Notes: a model not told the origin generated them from the sequence alone. Shown: positions 38,041 through 50,139, numbered from the stretch's first letter. The stretch: 64,000 nt of DNA from Plantago ovata (GCA_028274465.1 CM051457.1:112467982-112531981), one strand, 5' to 3'. Translations and numbers: made by a program.

Positions 38041-38366
38041 CGGCCCCTAGCTTGGTTGTACCTTGTACATGTCATTCCCATGGCCCCAGCTCAAGTCAAC
38101 ACCGACCCGGTCACTCCACAGGTGGATAAATGCTCTAAAAAAATAGGGATCTTTTACCATTCTTTGTCGAAGCGATAGTGAAGTTAAAGTGGTACAATAT
38201 GGAAGCCCTCTTTACCCTGAGGTTGGCGGAAAAACAAGTGTTACCATCAAGTGCAAATGTACTAGAACCTAGAGGGTTGGGATTTCATCATGTGAAATGG
38301 GTTTCTATGTCGGACATGATTTTTGTTGTTCTTTTTTTAGTGTCGGACATTGATATTTTAAATGTG
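38041..38366. other. Flank of the CACTA element, start of a TGTCGGACAT-repeat element
   Basis: 38041-38165 matches 53050-53190 (segmental duplication). From about 38309, TGTCGGACAT appears and recurs after the solo LTR (39463-39610) as ATGTCCGACAC, so a repeat-rich element was split by the LTR. Confidence 0.5.
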
Positions 38367-39458
38367 TGATGAACGGGGATTTGTCTGTTCCCGATTCAGC
38401 AAATAAATTTGTTATTTAGCCAAAGGCAATCCACAACTACAACGAAAACCGTAGTGTAGCAGTAGAATGACTCGAGTGTCGTTCTCTCAGGACTATAACT
38501 AGCTTTATCAAATCTAATTTAGAATATAAAAACAGCAGACGTAAAAGCAAAGGGTTTTTCTAACAGATAATGGAGATTGGTGATAGTATGATCCTTCAAA
38601 GCATAACGGGTCGATAATCATGCATAAATTCCTCGGTCTTGCATGGAGATCTTTGATCAATCTAATGTCCTGTTGCAATTATTAAACACTACGAAGATAA
38701 AGGTACTGACAAGTCAATCACTATTGTCCTATTGTGTTCCGTAATTATTCAACACTACGAAGATAAGCTCGCGTATAGGTCGACGAGGGTCCAATTGTGC
38801 ATAATAATTAATACAACATACGAGAATTTAGGCTGAGCCTGATCAACGAAATAAAGCAATAACACGGAGTATAATGCGCGATATAGCCATTAGCATGATT
38901 ATCTTCCCTTCGCTAAGAATTCACATACTACCACCAACGATAAGTTTAGCTACTCATAATAGGCATGCAATCAACAGAAATCATAGAAGAAAACATGTTG
39001 AAAGATATAAAAAATAAGTAGAATAAACTGTAAGATACAATGTTACCGAAGGTTGTCAATCTCCGAAGAATTGCGATCCTACAAGCTCCAAACTGCTATG
39101 AAAAAGAGTCCCCTAAGCTACGAACCCCCAGAACAGGCTTTTTGGATTTCTTCCTCTTTTCGGACTCGATTTCTGTCTTCTAGTGGCCTTCTAACCTCCA
39201 GATTCGACCCCTAGACTCCAAATCCTATCCGGAAACCTTCAGATACTCCAAATAGGCTTCTGGAACACCAATTCCTTGTCAACTTCAATATAATTGTCCG
39301 GAAATCCTCGATTTTCAACCAAAACCTGTAAAATAAAATCTAAAGGGAAACGTGACATTATTCTAATAAAATGCACTAAAATATAGCTAAATTAACATAG
39401 AGGATAGCTAAAATAGGTGAAAAAGACTCGAATGAAAGTGTAAAATACACATTCATCA
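38367..39458. mobile_element. Solo LTR, 1,092 bp
   Basis: Starts TGATGAA and ends TTCATCA, a 7-bp perfect terminal inversion with TG...CA, and is flanked by the 5-bp direct repeat ATGTG (38362-38366 and 39459-39463). Removing it and one ATGTG restores AATGTGCGACACT, a variant of the host repeat word ATGTCCGACACT. No coding sequence inside. The missing internal domain implies LTR-LTR recombination. A short internally deleted retroelement is the alternative. Confidence 0.8.
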
Positions 39459-39639
39459 ATGTGCGACACTGGTTTTTTGGTGTCGGGAATGTCCGACACT
39501 AGTTTTTTTTTTGTCGGGCATCAATTTTGTAGATAAATTAATGTCCAACACAAAAAAAAAATGATGTCAACACACAAAATAAAAAAATAAAAAATTATGT
39601 CCGACACAAAACCATTTTATTCTTCTTCCTCACTAAGAA

Positions 39640-39780
39640 AAAAAAGAGATGGTGGAGCTTCCACCGGAGCTCTGGGAAGCTCCAGATCTAGAACTTCCCA
39701 GTCTAGGATTGAGGAGCTTCTCAATTTCGGAGCTTCCATGGATGCTCCATCTGCGAAATGGCTGGAAGCTCCCATTTAAG
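39640..39780. repeat. GGAGCTT/AAGCTCC array (copy A of a GC-richer repeat)
   Basis: Alternating GGAGCTTCC and GAAGCTCC words in an otherwise AT-rich context, followed by A-rich sequence. Similar arrays lie at 50140-50330 and 63717-64000. Confidence 0.6.
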
Positions 39781-40430
39781 GGGTAAAAAAAGGAAAGAAA
39801 AAAAAAGAGAAAGTGGAAGAAGGGTAGAGGGAAGTGGTGGTGGGTTGAGACATGGGCAATTTGGTCCTTTCATGTGGACATCGTAAAGGAGGGTAATAGT
39901 AAAAAGATGGGAGCTTCAGTTTTAGATTCTTCGAAGATTATAGCGTAGCTAGAGTCTTTTGGGTTTCGTGCCGGTTTGATATTTTCATTGGCTAGTTGGA
40001 CCCTCTTTTGTACTTGAGCTATAGTGATACTCCTTGTATCATGATTGGGGTATACCCATCTTACTCTTGAACATTACTTTGGGTTTAATGGGTGACTTGG
40101 TGGTAAAATGAAGAACCATATTGTACCAAATGGTAGTGTAAATAGTGAAGTAATTACTCGGTCACGCCACAACTTTCCTATTTATTTTGTTACTTCTTTT
40201 AAGACTCTATTAATTTTGAATTAATTCTAATTCATATGAGAAAATAATTTTAAAACTTATATTATGAAAATATAAACTTTTCACATTCATAATATAAGTT
40301 CAATTTTTTTTTTAATAGAAATGAGGATTAGAGGAAAGCGAGAATAAAATAACTTTAAGTCCAAACGAAAAAGTTAACAAAACAAATTGATTTTTTATTT
40401 TTTCTAGAAGTACTTTTTTAGATACGCGGG

Positions 40431-40582
40431 TGTTGGATCACCTTTATTTCATGCTATACTTAGTCTATTACACCACGAAGACATATGTTAGTGGACCCCA
40501 CACATATGGAGCCCACATGTATGTGTCTTGGTGGTGTAATAAACTAAATCTAGCCCATCATAAACTTCAACTTGTTGGATCA
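40431..40582. mobile_element. Small foldback MITE with 10-bp flanking repeats
   Basis: TGTTGGATCA occurs at 40431-40440 and 40573-40582. Between them the sequence folds back on itself: TCTATTACACCACGAAGACA against TGTCTTGGTGGTGTAATAAA. A 9-10 bp duplication would suit the Mutator superfamily. Confidence 0.6.
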
Positions 40583-40999
40583 TTCCAATGAACCCATCTC
40601 CTCACTATGCACACCGGTCATGCATGGGTGGTAGAAGTGTAGTGAGAACTATTACAACTTCATAAGTAGCATTACAAAGCTAGTAATAAACAATAAGTGG
40701 TAGAAGTGTAGTGAGAGAGTAATACATTACTTCATTGGGTGAACTCCTGTTGTCTACAAGACCCTTTTATAATGATTTGTTGTTGATCATTCAAGGCTTG
40801 GGCAAGCTAGGCTCCTCCATATGCTTTTCCTTGATCGGGTTTTCGTCCAAAATTGTAATGCAAATTTATTTTTTGATGTCACGGGAATAATTGTACTGCA
40901 GTTGTAATGATCTCGTTAATAATAGGCCAAATTTATTAACTCCAAATGACTCAACGACGAGCAACAAATTACTCGATTCTACGAGATTCAATGACTCGA

Positions 41000-41597
41000 T
41001 GTTGTTATTGTGATAGGTCCCGAAAAGTCCAATACTTTGAAGATAGCTAAAAGACCTATCGTTACTAAAACCCTACTCATATTCACGATTGTTAAACAGA
41101 TAGACAAACAATAAAGCACAAATAAACCACTAAGGCCTACTACAAAAAAATAGCAATAACCTGGCGTGGGCGAAGACACTCGTTGCACAAGAATAACAAC
41201 TACCCTCTGGTCGACATCCTCAGTGCACAAGAACACCTCGTAGCCTTAGATCCTTTTACGTCTAATGAGACGGCGTCCACAAGAAGACACACTAGAGCCC
41301 ACAAGAAGGCCGGTTCCACCGAACACTTTAACTAACTACTTTTCCATTGCACAATAATAATGAGAGTATTACAATGCTTAAATAGTAAAATACTGACTTG
41401 CTACCTAAGAAATAAATTTACGGGCTAAGAAAAGACTAACATGACTTATTACTAACTATGGGCTAAAGCCCAGATAACGGAGTGTTCTAGAAGAAAACAA
41501 TCCATAAACCCTAACTTATTAGCCAAGACTCAACTAAATAATTAAATAATATATTAAATAGACAAAATAGAAAGATGACGAGGCCGAGTTCCTAACA
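41000..41597 (-). mobile_element. Probable solo LTR, 598 bp
   Basis: Read on the minus strand it opens TGTTAGGAACTCGG and closes CACAATAACAACA, giving TGTT...AACA ends, with a promoter-like middle. The flanks do not show a clear 5-bp duplication. It lies just left of a segmental-duplication block (41600-41728), which fixes the right boundary. Confidence 0.5.
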
Positions 41598-42556
41598 TAT
41601 TGAATCATAGGAACCATACATACAAATACAAATACAACGTAAGGGTGAATTAAATCCTAAATAAATATGAGAATATGTCACAGGATCAAGAACCATTAAA
41701 TTAATTTCTTGAAACCTAGAACACACGCGGTCTGTTTGGCTTTGAACTGGCTTGTGGTATTTTGTTAAATTTCACAAAAGCCGGAATAGTGACGGAATTA
41801 AGGATTTGCTAATTTACTTTTTGATGTTGTAGTTGGGTTTGAATTAAGGGGTTTGAATGGTAGAGTAGTAGGATTTTTATAAGTATAATGATGAGTGTTG
41901 TAAGAGAATGTGTAAGAGAATGTTTCTTTGATTTGTTTAATGTTGTGTTGGCATGTATTGGGATTGGTGAAAGATTGTGTGGGATTGTTTAAATAGTAGG
42001 AGAATTATTTATTGTTGAGTTGAATTGGTATATTATAAATTAAAAAATCTGAATTATTAAATCTAACAAAAAAACATTTTTTTTATACGAAAAAAAATGA
42101 AAAAAAAAAATAACGGAAAAAAAGGCAAAAAATTGATAATTATGCGATTTGGGGAATATTTTTTGGAAGGAAATAATTATAAGTAAAAGTTCAAAATTAA
42201 AAGGATTTACTAAAACAAAGTAGTACAACAATATTATTACACAACATAAGTACTTGAATTTAATACAATAACATTTTAATATCACTGAACTACGTCACTG
42301 AAAGCACAAATCAAAGTTTTGAATTACATATGAGGCGTTGTTACATCGGAAACTTATTTATAGCAAAACCTTACAGATAAAAATAGAACAATAACGAGAA
42401 GAAATGGACGACATATCGACCGCATAGTAAAATGACATCGACAGAAGGTGACAGCATACGTTGAAGTAAATAATAGCGTAACATAAACCTCAAAATGTGC
42501 AACACATCTCCAGGGCATCATAACGTGTAAAACGTCAGCTTCGACTACAGGTTGGC

Positions 42557-43244
42557 CTAGTGGTTCCATGGCCAATTCTCCCCAGTCTCGAAGCGGTCCT
42601 CCTCCTCCTCGCTGTCCGAGCTGTCATCAGGCGACAGTGTGAAAGATGGATCGATCAATTGGCTCTCTGGATCTGGTTGGAAAAAATCCCCAAGACGAGG
42701 GCCAGCGCAGTAGATGCGATCGAATTGCGTGCCAAAGAAGGTACTATTGAGCATTTGCTCATCGTGCTCTATGGCAGACAAATATCCCCTTTCCACCGGC
42801 CACATCTGCGTATAGTATGTAAAAAATATAGAAGAGTTAGTGTTTAGGCAATTACATAATTCTACTCATACATAAACGGATATCTGGTGTTTATACCGTA
42901 CGAATCCCTAGAAATAGAACACGGGGAATGTACAACGAAGTCGGGTTCCTGTGCAGCTCAACCCCTGGCAGCCTTGTGACCCAGGCCCACACATTGTACC
43001 GCATGACCCATCCACTGAAAGACTCAAGGACGGTGTCTTTCGAGAAGCATGACATAGGGAATGAGTCATGCATCTCATTGGTCCAGTACATTAGAAGCCT
43101 CCGCTCAACAAGCGCTCGAGTAAATGGCTCTTCAGCATGTCTAGCCTCGGCTGGAAGGAGAAGTACACGATTGTGGTGCTCCGCCTCAAACTGTACGACA
43201 ACTTGATTGTGACGGCAATTGTCCCAGCATATATATGTCGGCAT
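42557..43244 (-). CDS. Unrecognised two-exon gene, copy B of a tandem pair
   Basis: Exon 1 runs from 43244 (MPTYICWDNCRHNQVVV) to about 42899 with a donor after GGIRT-type sequence, and exon 2 from 42805 (MWPVERGYLSA) to the stop at 42557. Conserved with copy A upstream: a stretch with CFSK, VMR, W and LPGVE in exon 1, then MWP, TQFDRI, LGDFFQP and IDPSF in exon 2. The C-terminus is acidic (DSSDSEEEED). Both exons are open and joinable across a GT-AG intron, so this copy looks more intact than copy A. I know no family for it. It lies inside a TIR element and could be an element-encoded or captured protein. True start uncertain. Confidence 0.5.
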
Positions 43245-43433
43245 CCTGCTTTATATTTTATAGAAAAAAAATAGGTTCAATACAAGAATTGGTTAAAGGG
43301 GTTAAAGTTAAATTCATTATACATATAATCGTCATTTAATACTAATGAGCGTAGACCAAATTGTCACAAAAAAAGCGAAAATCATAGTATGCATCTAGTA
43401 GACCACAACGAACTAAGGTTGGGTGTGTTATTA

Positions 43434-44146
43434 TTAATCAGACGAATGGCTTGAGTAACTGGCTTCTGGGTCGTATCCCCATTCCTCAGGGACAAAGGTC
43501 GGATCTATACGATCAACCTCTGACAAAGGCTGTAAGAAGTCACCAATGCGAGAGTTAGGCTGACTCGATGCAATACGAAGGTGGTCAAATTCAGTGTTCT
43601 CGAATGCTTCCTTTAGATGGTTGTAACGTTTCTCGAACTTGTGCAAGTATTGCGCAGCAAATGGAAACATCTTCATAGCATTAATGGTGCTTAAGTTATG
43701 AGTAAAAGTAGTAAACTATTTGGATCCGGGTGTGCTAATTATTTTTTCCAAATATTGTATGTTTTCCACTCTGTCTATATTAGGAGTTACCTCGTATATT
43801 CCTAGGTGCAACACCGTGGGCGATCTCTTTCGTATATCTCAACTCCAGGTAGTAAACTCATGTAAGACCATGCCGTGAACCGCATCACTAGAATGTTGAA
43901 TTTGCTTAGGACAAAGTTCTTGCTGAAGCACTGGCCTGGGTAATGATCGTGTAATTGTTTAGTCCAAAAGCCGAGTAGGCTAAGCTCAATTTTAGCTCTC
44001 ATAATGGGGTCGTTGTAAGATGGATTTATGTAACTGAGAAGCGTTAAATCGTGGTTCCAAGACCACGTCACATCGGGGGGATAAACGCAACGAGATCCAC
44101 AACAAAATGTCTTATTAGGAATGTCCATAACTTCAACTCCGCAGGC
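43434..44146 (-). pseudogene. Unrecognised two-exon gene, copy A (frameshifted)
   Basis: Exon 1 from about 44146 (an acceptor precedes GCCTGCGGAG) with MDIPNKTFCCGSRCVYPP, then GFWTKQLHDHYPGQCFSK, VMRFTAWSY and LLPGVEIYE. A one-base frameshift just after this is needed to read PTVLHLGIYE, which matches PRVLFLGIRT in copy B. Exon 2 from about 43676 has MKMFPFAAQYLHKFEKRY, NTEFDHLRI, RIGDFLQP and RIDPTFVP. The order of conserved blocks and the intron position equal those of copy B, so the two are tandem duplicates. No known domain. Confidence 0.5.
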
Positions 44147-44344
44147 CTATACAGATGTTGACACATTTTAATACAAGTACATATGCTGAAGGAATTACAA
44201 AATACATGGAGATACTTAGGTGATTTGACCACATTGTCAAAGTCAGACACATATTCCAAACACATGAGGAACATGACATTTATTTAAATGGTACAATAGA
44301 TTAACTTCGTTTTCCATGGCACAAACGCATTCCATGAGGCTTAC

Positions 44345-44998
44345 TCATCTTCCCCAAAGATAGCGACCAAGGTGTTCCAGCCGGTTATTTCAACATCAAG
44401 CATGGCAGCATCGTCCCCCCCTATCTGTTGTAAATTAAAAGTTATTCAAGCATGACGGTTAGAAGTAGTTTTAGTTTGTTGTTCAATATTTTACGTTAGG
44501 GTTGTGACAAACTTACCGCGCGGATTTGGATCTCATAGAAACGAGGGCCTTCAAGTCGGCCAGTTGCTGGATTTAGGCGGTACTATGGGTAATTGGCGAG
44601 CACACGTCTTATGCCCCAGTAAACAGCCTCAATCGTACTAAGCTTCATCTTGCACTGCATAAGAGTTACCCCTAGGGCCCTTCCCATGTGCATATAGTAC
44701 AAATGATTGAGGGATTGAACGATGCCTCTCCATGTAGGGGCATCAAATTCTTCCCCTTCTAGGACCCTAGGGTGGCATGGTTATGGCCACATATTTCAAT
44801 GAACTTGGTTGTTTCCTAGTCCCCCCAAGCGGCTTCGATGTTGAATAGGGCCATAGCTTCTGTGTCGTTTTGAAAGAAAATTACATGGGTAGTTACAAGT
44901 AATGTGGCTTCTGAATTTATAATATTATTGAAAAAGTAGCTAATTATAATCATAATTATCTTATTCATTATGAAATAACTTAAAACCAAAAACAACAA
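44345..44998 (-). pseudogene. Decayed unrecognised coding region in the TIR element
   Basis: Readable pieces on the minus strand: NIEAAWGD (about 44816-44840), a stop, ETTKFIEICGHNH, a one-base shift, VLEGEEFDAPTWRGIVQSL, YYMHMGRALGVTLMQCKMKL, WGIRRVLANYP, a TAG stop, then YRLNPATGRLEGPRFYEIQ. A GT donor (near 44514) and a later exon with DDAAMLDVEITGWNTLVAI end at about 44345. The layout and spacing (MxxKxxLS...W...L..YP) faintly resemble exon 1 of the neighbouring pair, so it could be a third, much older copy. Confidence 0.35.
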
Positions 44999-45082
44999 AC
45001 AAGAAGATACGCATCCGACTTTGTTTTAACGGACCTCAAACTCCCCCCCCCCCCAACCAAGGCATCAATGACATGATTATTT

Positions 45083-46090
45083 CTACTGCATGCCATACCA
45101 AGCAATTCTAGTTTCGTCATTGTACCCCAACCAAACCCATGCCTCATCTGGATTTTTTAAAAGATACTCATTCCCATCGATGAAACTACCGATCAAATGC
45201 GGCGGTATTAATTCCTGCATACGACTGAACTCATTTGACAACAACTCTCGCAAATTTCGGCTCGCTTCTCTCTGCTCATGCGCGGTGTCAATGTACCCCT
45301 GGATAGGCGCGAAAATATCCTGCGATGGGGATTCGGGTGCTTCAGCAACAACTTTCTTCCCCTTCTTTGAACGACCGCTTGCGGCGCGGCTACTGCTAGC
45401 TCCAGATCGAGATGCATCGGCAATGTCCTTCTCCTCCATGGCGGCATCGGCTCCGTCATCGTAAGTCCCTCCGGTATATGTAGCAAAATTTCCAATTGCC
45501 ATTGAAGGCACAAACATCTCGGCAAACATCTCTTTACATTGGAAGCCTAACGCACTGTTGTGCTCGTCCCCTTCAGTCTCGGCTTCCTGAAACTGGACGT
45601 AGTCGTTGGATTCGAATTTAGTAACGATTTGTTACGTTAAAAAATATATTATTGTTGGTGCCTTTTATACTTATTAATTTTGAAATTAGAAATTATCAAC
45701 CTCACTCTGGAAATGTTCGGGTGGCTCCACTCCGCCTTCCTGGGTTGCGCCCCAACCTGTTTGATTCTGCGTGTAGTGGATGTACTTTCTGTAATCCTGC
45801 TTAAGCCTCTTCACCTTCCCCTGCACTTTTTTTACTGTGAAATCTTTACCGGTCACACTGGTCAGCTCCTTTGCAATCTTAGTCCAACCAGGAGCGCTAA
45901 AAGTCTTGCCCCCCCCCCCACTTGTCACGCCGCTGGAACATGTCATACATTATTGTGATATATTTTCCCAACGTTCTCCTCTGTCCACCGCGTACTTTTG
46001 TCACGGGACTTCTGTATATTCTTAATAGTGTCACCTGCCTTCTTCCCACGACGCTTATCACCACGGTCGGACGCTCCTTTTGAATCCATC
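45083..46090 (-). pseudogene. Myb/SANT-like DNA-binding protein gene, frameshifted
   Basis: Opens MDSKGASDRGDKRRGKKAGD at 46090, then RWTEENVGKIYHN. The reading frame must shift twice (near 45960 and at the G run equal to C 45910-45920) before KTFSAPGWTKIAKEL, VTGKDFTVKKVQGKVKRLK and DYRKYIHY. The spacing of tryptophans and the KVKRLKQDY segment fit the plant Myb/SANT-like domain found in PIF/Harbinger accessory proteins and L10-interacting MYB proteins. A second exon from about 45590 (FQEAETEGDEHNS) carries a basic, alanine/serine-rich linker (GRSKKGKKVV) and the tail AWVWLGYNDETRIAWYG with stop at 45083. Homopolymer length errors could explain one shift. Confidence 0.6.
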
Positions 46091-48730
46091 TACACGTTTA
46101 ACCCAACTACATTGTGAATCTTATTGCGTGTACATTTCATTCATTTGTTATGATTTCTTCGCAATTTAGATCATTATTCGTACGTGTGGTATTCATATAC
46201 TATTTATTTAGGATTACCTTTACCGGATGAAAGGAAATTTTCTATTGTAGTAGTTGTTCAAGGTAGAATCGTATATGCCTTCCTCATTTGCTTAACTTAA
46301 TAATTAAAGTACTTTAACAATTTCGATTTTATGGTGCAACAATTTGTATCTTTTTGTAAGTTGTAGTTAATAAGGAGAGGAAAGAAGTACCAACCAACTA
46401 TCCCGTTAATCAAAGTATGAGAAAATGACAATGAAAATTAATCAACGTTAATGTAGTTTCACGAGTAAACGTGTGTCTGAGTTTAAATACGAGGCGAAAT
46501 CCGTACATGACAACAACAAGAAGAAATAAACAAGTAGTTTCATGACTACAATGACTACATAATTGATAATTAAAACTCATACAGAAAAATAAAAACATGG
46601 TTCTACTGCATCACTAATTAAAGCGAAAAACATTTTCTTCTTTATTTAATGACATCCTCAAGAACGCAAGAGAACCGCCTAGCATGCATCCGGTATTATA
46701 ACGATAAACCCAAACTGCCTTCTAATCATATTTTATTATTTCTTTGATTATGTATGCATGATGTAGACTATGCAATGGCATGCAATTTGATCATATAAGA
46801 AAGCATGTCAACCTTATTCGTGTGTGCTTGTGTAAGTGAGTAAAGAAGCCTAAACATGCATCACTTTAATGTTACAATGCTAAGTAATGCAAATTAAAGT
46901 TAGTGAAAAGTGCACCTTCACTTAAAAGGAATTGGACTTGGGGCTCGGGTGGTTGTTTTAGGTAGTAAGGGGAAGAGAGTGCTCTTTGTTATGTGAACAA
47001 GGTTGTAGGAAATTGAATGGGAGGGATGCACATTTATAGTAAGAAAAGATACATGTAAACAGTGGTGTCCTACTTTAAGGCTAAGGGACAAATATGTTAG
47101 TAGATAAAGAGGGTCAAAGATGTGATGTTGGATGGGTAATGGGAAACAAGAATGACATGCATAGTGTAGCAAGTTGAGGAGTCATTTGTCATTCACAAAA
47201 GCATGATGTAACTTTAGTTTTAAAAAATTGGCTTGTAATGGCAATTATACTAATGAATAGTCCATGCCACATGCCACAACTCTACCACAAACTAAAGGAG
47301 AGGCTACCACCCCTCCACCAAACATGACAAAGCATTCTTTCATGAATAGAAAATGCAAGTTGGCTCAGATTTTTAGCATGTATCACAAGGCACCAAATAC
47401 AAAGCATGCAAACCAAACAGCAAAAGTAGAAAAACACTCCAAACATAACATCAGAGAATCCAAAGTTGGCTCAAATTTTTATCAATGAAACTCAGAATTG
47501 GATGATCGAACAAAATTAACAAAGGCGTCCGCCATGGTTGCGTTAGTAAACGCCTCGCCAAGATACGGGGTAGCTCATTTGATAATAGTACGATACAACC
47601 GTCGTCTGGAAAAAATGCATGCAATCATCACCGCCAACGTTCCTATTTCCCACTACAATAATGCAGCACGACATGATAATGCATGCATATGTTATAAGTT
47701 TTTCAATTTTATTAACGGCAGTTTGGGTCTATATTAAAACCGAGCACATCATACCAAAGAAGGCCGCAACGCCATGGCTGCTCAACCGGAACGAATGTCG
47801 AGCCACGCCAAGATACGCCACGCATATACCCCTGTTGTTTGATCAATCCAATGAACGTTGAATGAGTGTTAGAATTCGAATAATAAAACCATACCATAAG
47901 TTTAAAAAATAAAACCAAGGCAATCAGTCAATCACCTTTCATATAATGTGCCAAACAGTGGTTCAACGGGTTGCCAAGAAAGAAGCTCCGGCAACTCCAT
48001 AAACCTCCATGATTCGTCTCTCTCTCTAGCCTCCTCATCCTCATTAATTGATGAAATTACAAGTTGGAATAAGTTAAACAATCTTAGCCAAACAGATGAC
48101 AAACATATACAAGTCAATAGGCAATACTCAAACAGAATCCACGTCATGAGTAGAACAATTGTAACCAAAAATACTTCCCTAATCAAAGGTACTTCCCTAA
48201 TGAAATTTAATATCCACCAAACAAGTATTATACCTCCATTGACTGATTTTCAAGCTCAAAACATTCAAGTACATTTAATGTTTCAACAATTCTATTCCCT
48301 TCAATTTACCACTTTTATATATTATCAAATCGAAATCCATGTCAATACGAAATTATAATTTCCATAAGCTACTTTAGAGCATTATTCTACAATTAAAGCT
48401 GAGTTTTCCCAACAAAGGTACAGTCACAAAAAATGCTTATGTACATCTAACAGCACAAGTTATTTGGACTCATATCACACATATGACAATTACTCAACAG
48501 AACTGCAAACAGAGTATGCCAGTTGAGGTCAAAGTTGAACACCAACAGTCCAAATCTCAAGTCGCAGATAAATCTAGAGCAGACTAAACCATCGACAGTA
48601 GAAAATTCTACAGCACACTAAATCATGGAAAACAAAGTTCAACTTCGAACAATCAAAATCTAGAGCATTCAAAAGGAGAATAAACATACCGGTGAAGGAG
48701 GCCGGAAAACCTCTAGTCGACCAGAAAAGT
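46091..48730. other. Interior of the TIR element, no clear gene
   Basis: Mostly AT-rich. Short exon-like pieces on the minus strand near 47932-48030 (ESWRFMELPELLSWQPVEP) and 47760-47860 (GVSWRGSTFVPVEQPWRCG). The latter has a diverged neighbour at 47520-47640 (VSWRG...NHGGR). Function unknown. Confidence 0.4.
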
Positions 48731-50139
48731 ATTGACAAAAACGAAGTCAAACGTAACCCAACAACACTGATTAACGAAAATAACAAAATACCACAAGCCA
48801 GTTCAAAGCCAAACTCCATTTTCCTCACCGTACGAGCTCCCTCCACCACGGGTCGGTCATGGCCTCTCCAAGGTAGACGAAACGCGCCGCCGGAAAGCTC
48901 CACGCGCCGACCATCGATTTGGGAAGTCAACCGTTTTCAGATTTGGTTCCGATAGGATTGTAGATCGGGACGAGGGGAGTCTAATGGTGTGTTTGGTTTC
49001 GTCGTGGGTGGCCTAACGGTGGAGATTTGGCCGGAATTCTTTTCCCGGTGGCCATGATTTAGTCGGTGAGAAAGATAGAAGGGAGAGACAAGAGACTGAA
49101 ATGGCAGGCTAGAGAGAGAAAAGAGTTTTGGAAATGGTAAATAGTAACTCGGATTGTGTCTTTTGTTATTTAACAAAAGTCAAACGTAATCCAACAACAC
49201 CGATTCACGAAAATAACAAAATACCACAAGCCAATTCAAAGCCAAACAACCATTGCAAGCTGTAGGTTATATATATCACAAATGGATGAATGTATTTATA
49301 GATCGATAATCGATTATTCTTAGATTGAAAATTCAGAATATATAATTAAGGAAGATCAGCATCATATTAATAGTCTAAGAAACTTAAATTAATAGTAATT
49401 ATGTTTATATTGCTTAATAAAATATTTAGCCGTTTATAATAGTCTGAGAAACTCCGAGGAGCCTAGTCGCTTGTATAATTGTATTGCCAAGTTGCACGTA
49501 CGTACGTACCCAGATGATATTTCTCTTACCAAAATCATGCAATGGACGAATGGATCACAATAGACCACGACCACGGCCACCCCCTACCATATAGACAACA
49601 CCGACTTTAAGCCGATCTGGTCCAGCCGAATGTCCGTAAGTTTTCTGGGACGTTGGACCATGTACACCTTCAATTAAGTTGAGCAACTAGCTAGTACTTC
49701 TATAATTATATATTGGTCCATTACCGTTTTACTAGAAACATATACTCCCACAATTCTATCGGAATTTTCCTGTTTTTACTTTTTTCGGTCAACAACTTTA
49801 AACTTTGACTCCCGATTAATTTTAAACTATAATGATAAAGTACATAACGAAATTAGAGTTAATATCACATTAGTACCCTGATATACGCCCTAATATCATA
49901 TTTGTTCCCATTAGATCAACAATTACATCCTATTATCTGAAAATGGATTTTTGGGTTGACTTTGCTGTAATTACACAATTGTCATTGGGTGATCCAAACA
50001 AGGCCTTAACTTTCTTTTTCTTTGTTTCTTAAATTACATAATTTCTAAAACTTTATTACCCTATAAACTTAATATTAAAAATGAAATATCACAAAAAGTA
50101 AAATATATATTAAAAAAAACAATTTTAAAAAAATTAAAG

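Larger units (their letters stand above)
41733..49249 (-). mobile_element. 7.5-kb TIR element, PIF/Harbinger-like ends, several decayed genes
   Basis: The left end reads TGTTTGGCTTTGAACTGGC and the right end is the inverse (GCCAATTCAAAGCCAAACA). Inversion continues through GGCTTGTGGTATTTTGTTA, about 36 bases in all. Flanks on both sides match 53.8-54.7 kb, so the whole interval is an insertion. The GGTCTGTTTGG-like terminus and the Myb/SANT-like gene suggest PIF/Harbinger, but no DDE transposase is seen. Four coding regions, all on the minus strand, lie in 42.5-46.1 kb. The right end is doubled: a 69-bp end-like block at 48746-48814 recurs at 49179-49247. Confidence 0.7.

Noticed and set aside
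40988-41236. Small membrane protein on the minus strand
   Set aside because: It lies within a probable solo LTR, has no family resemblance, and its hydrophobicity comes from T-rich sequence.
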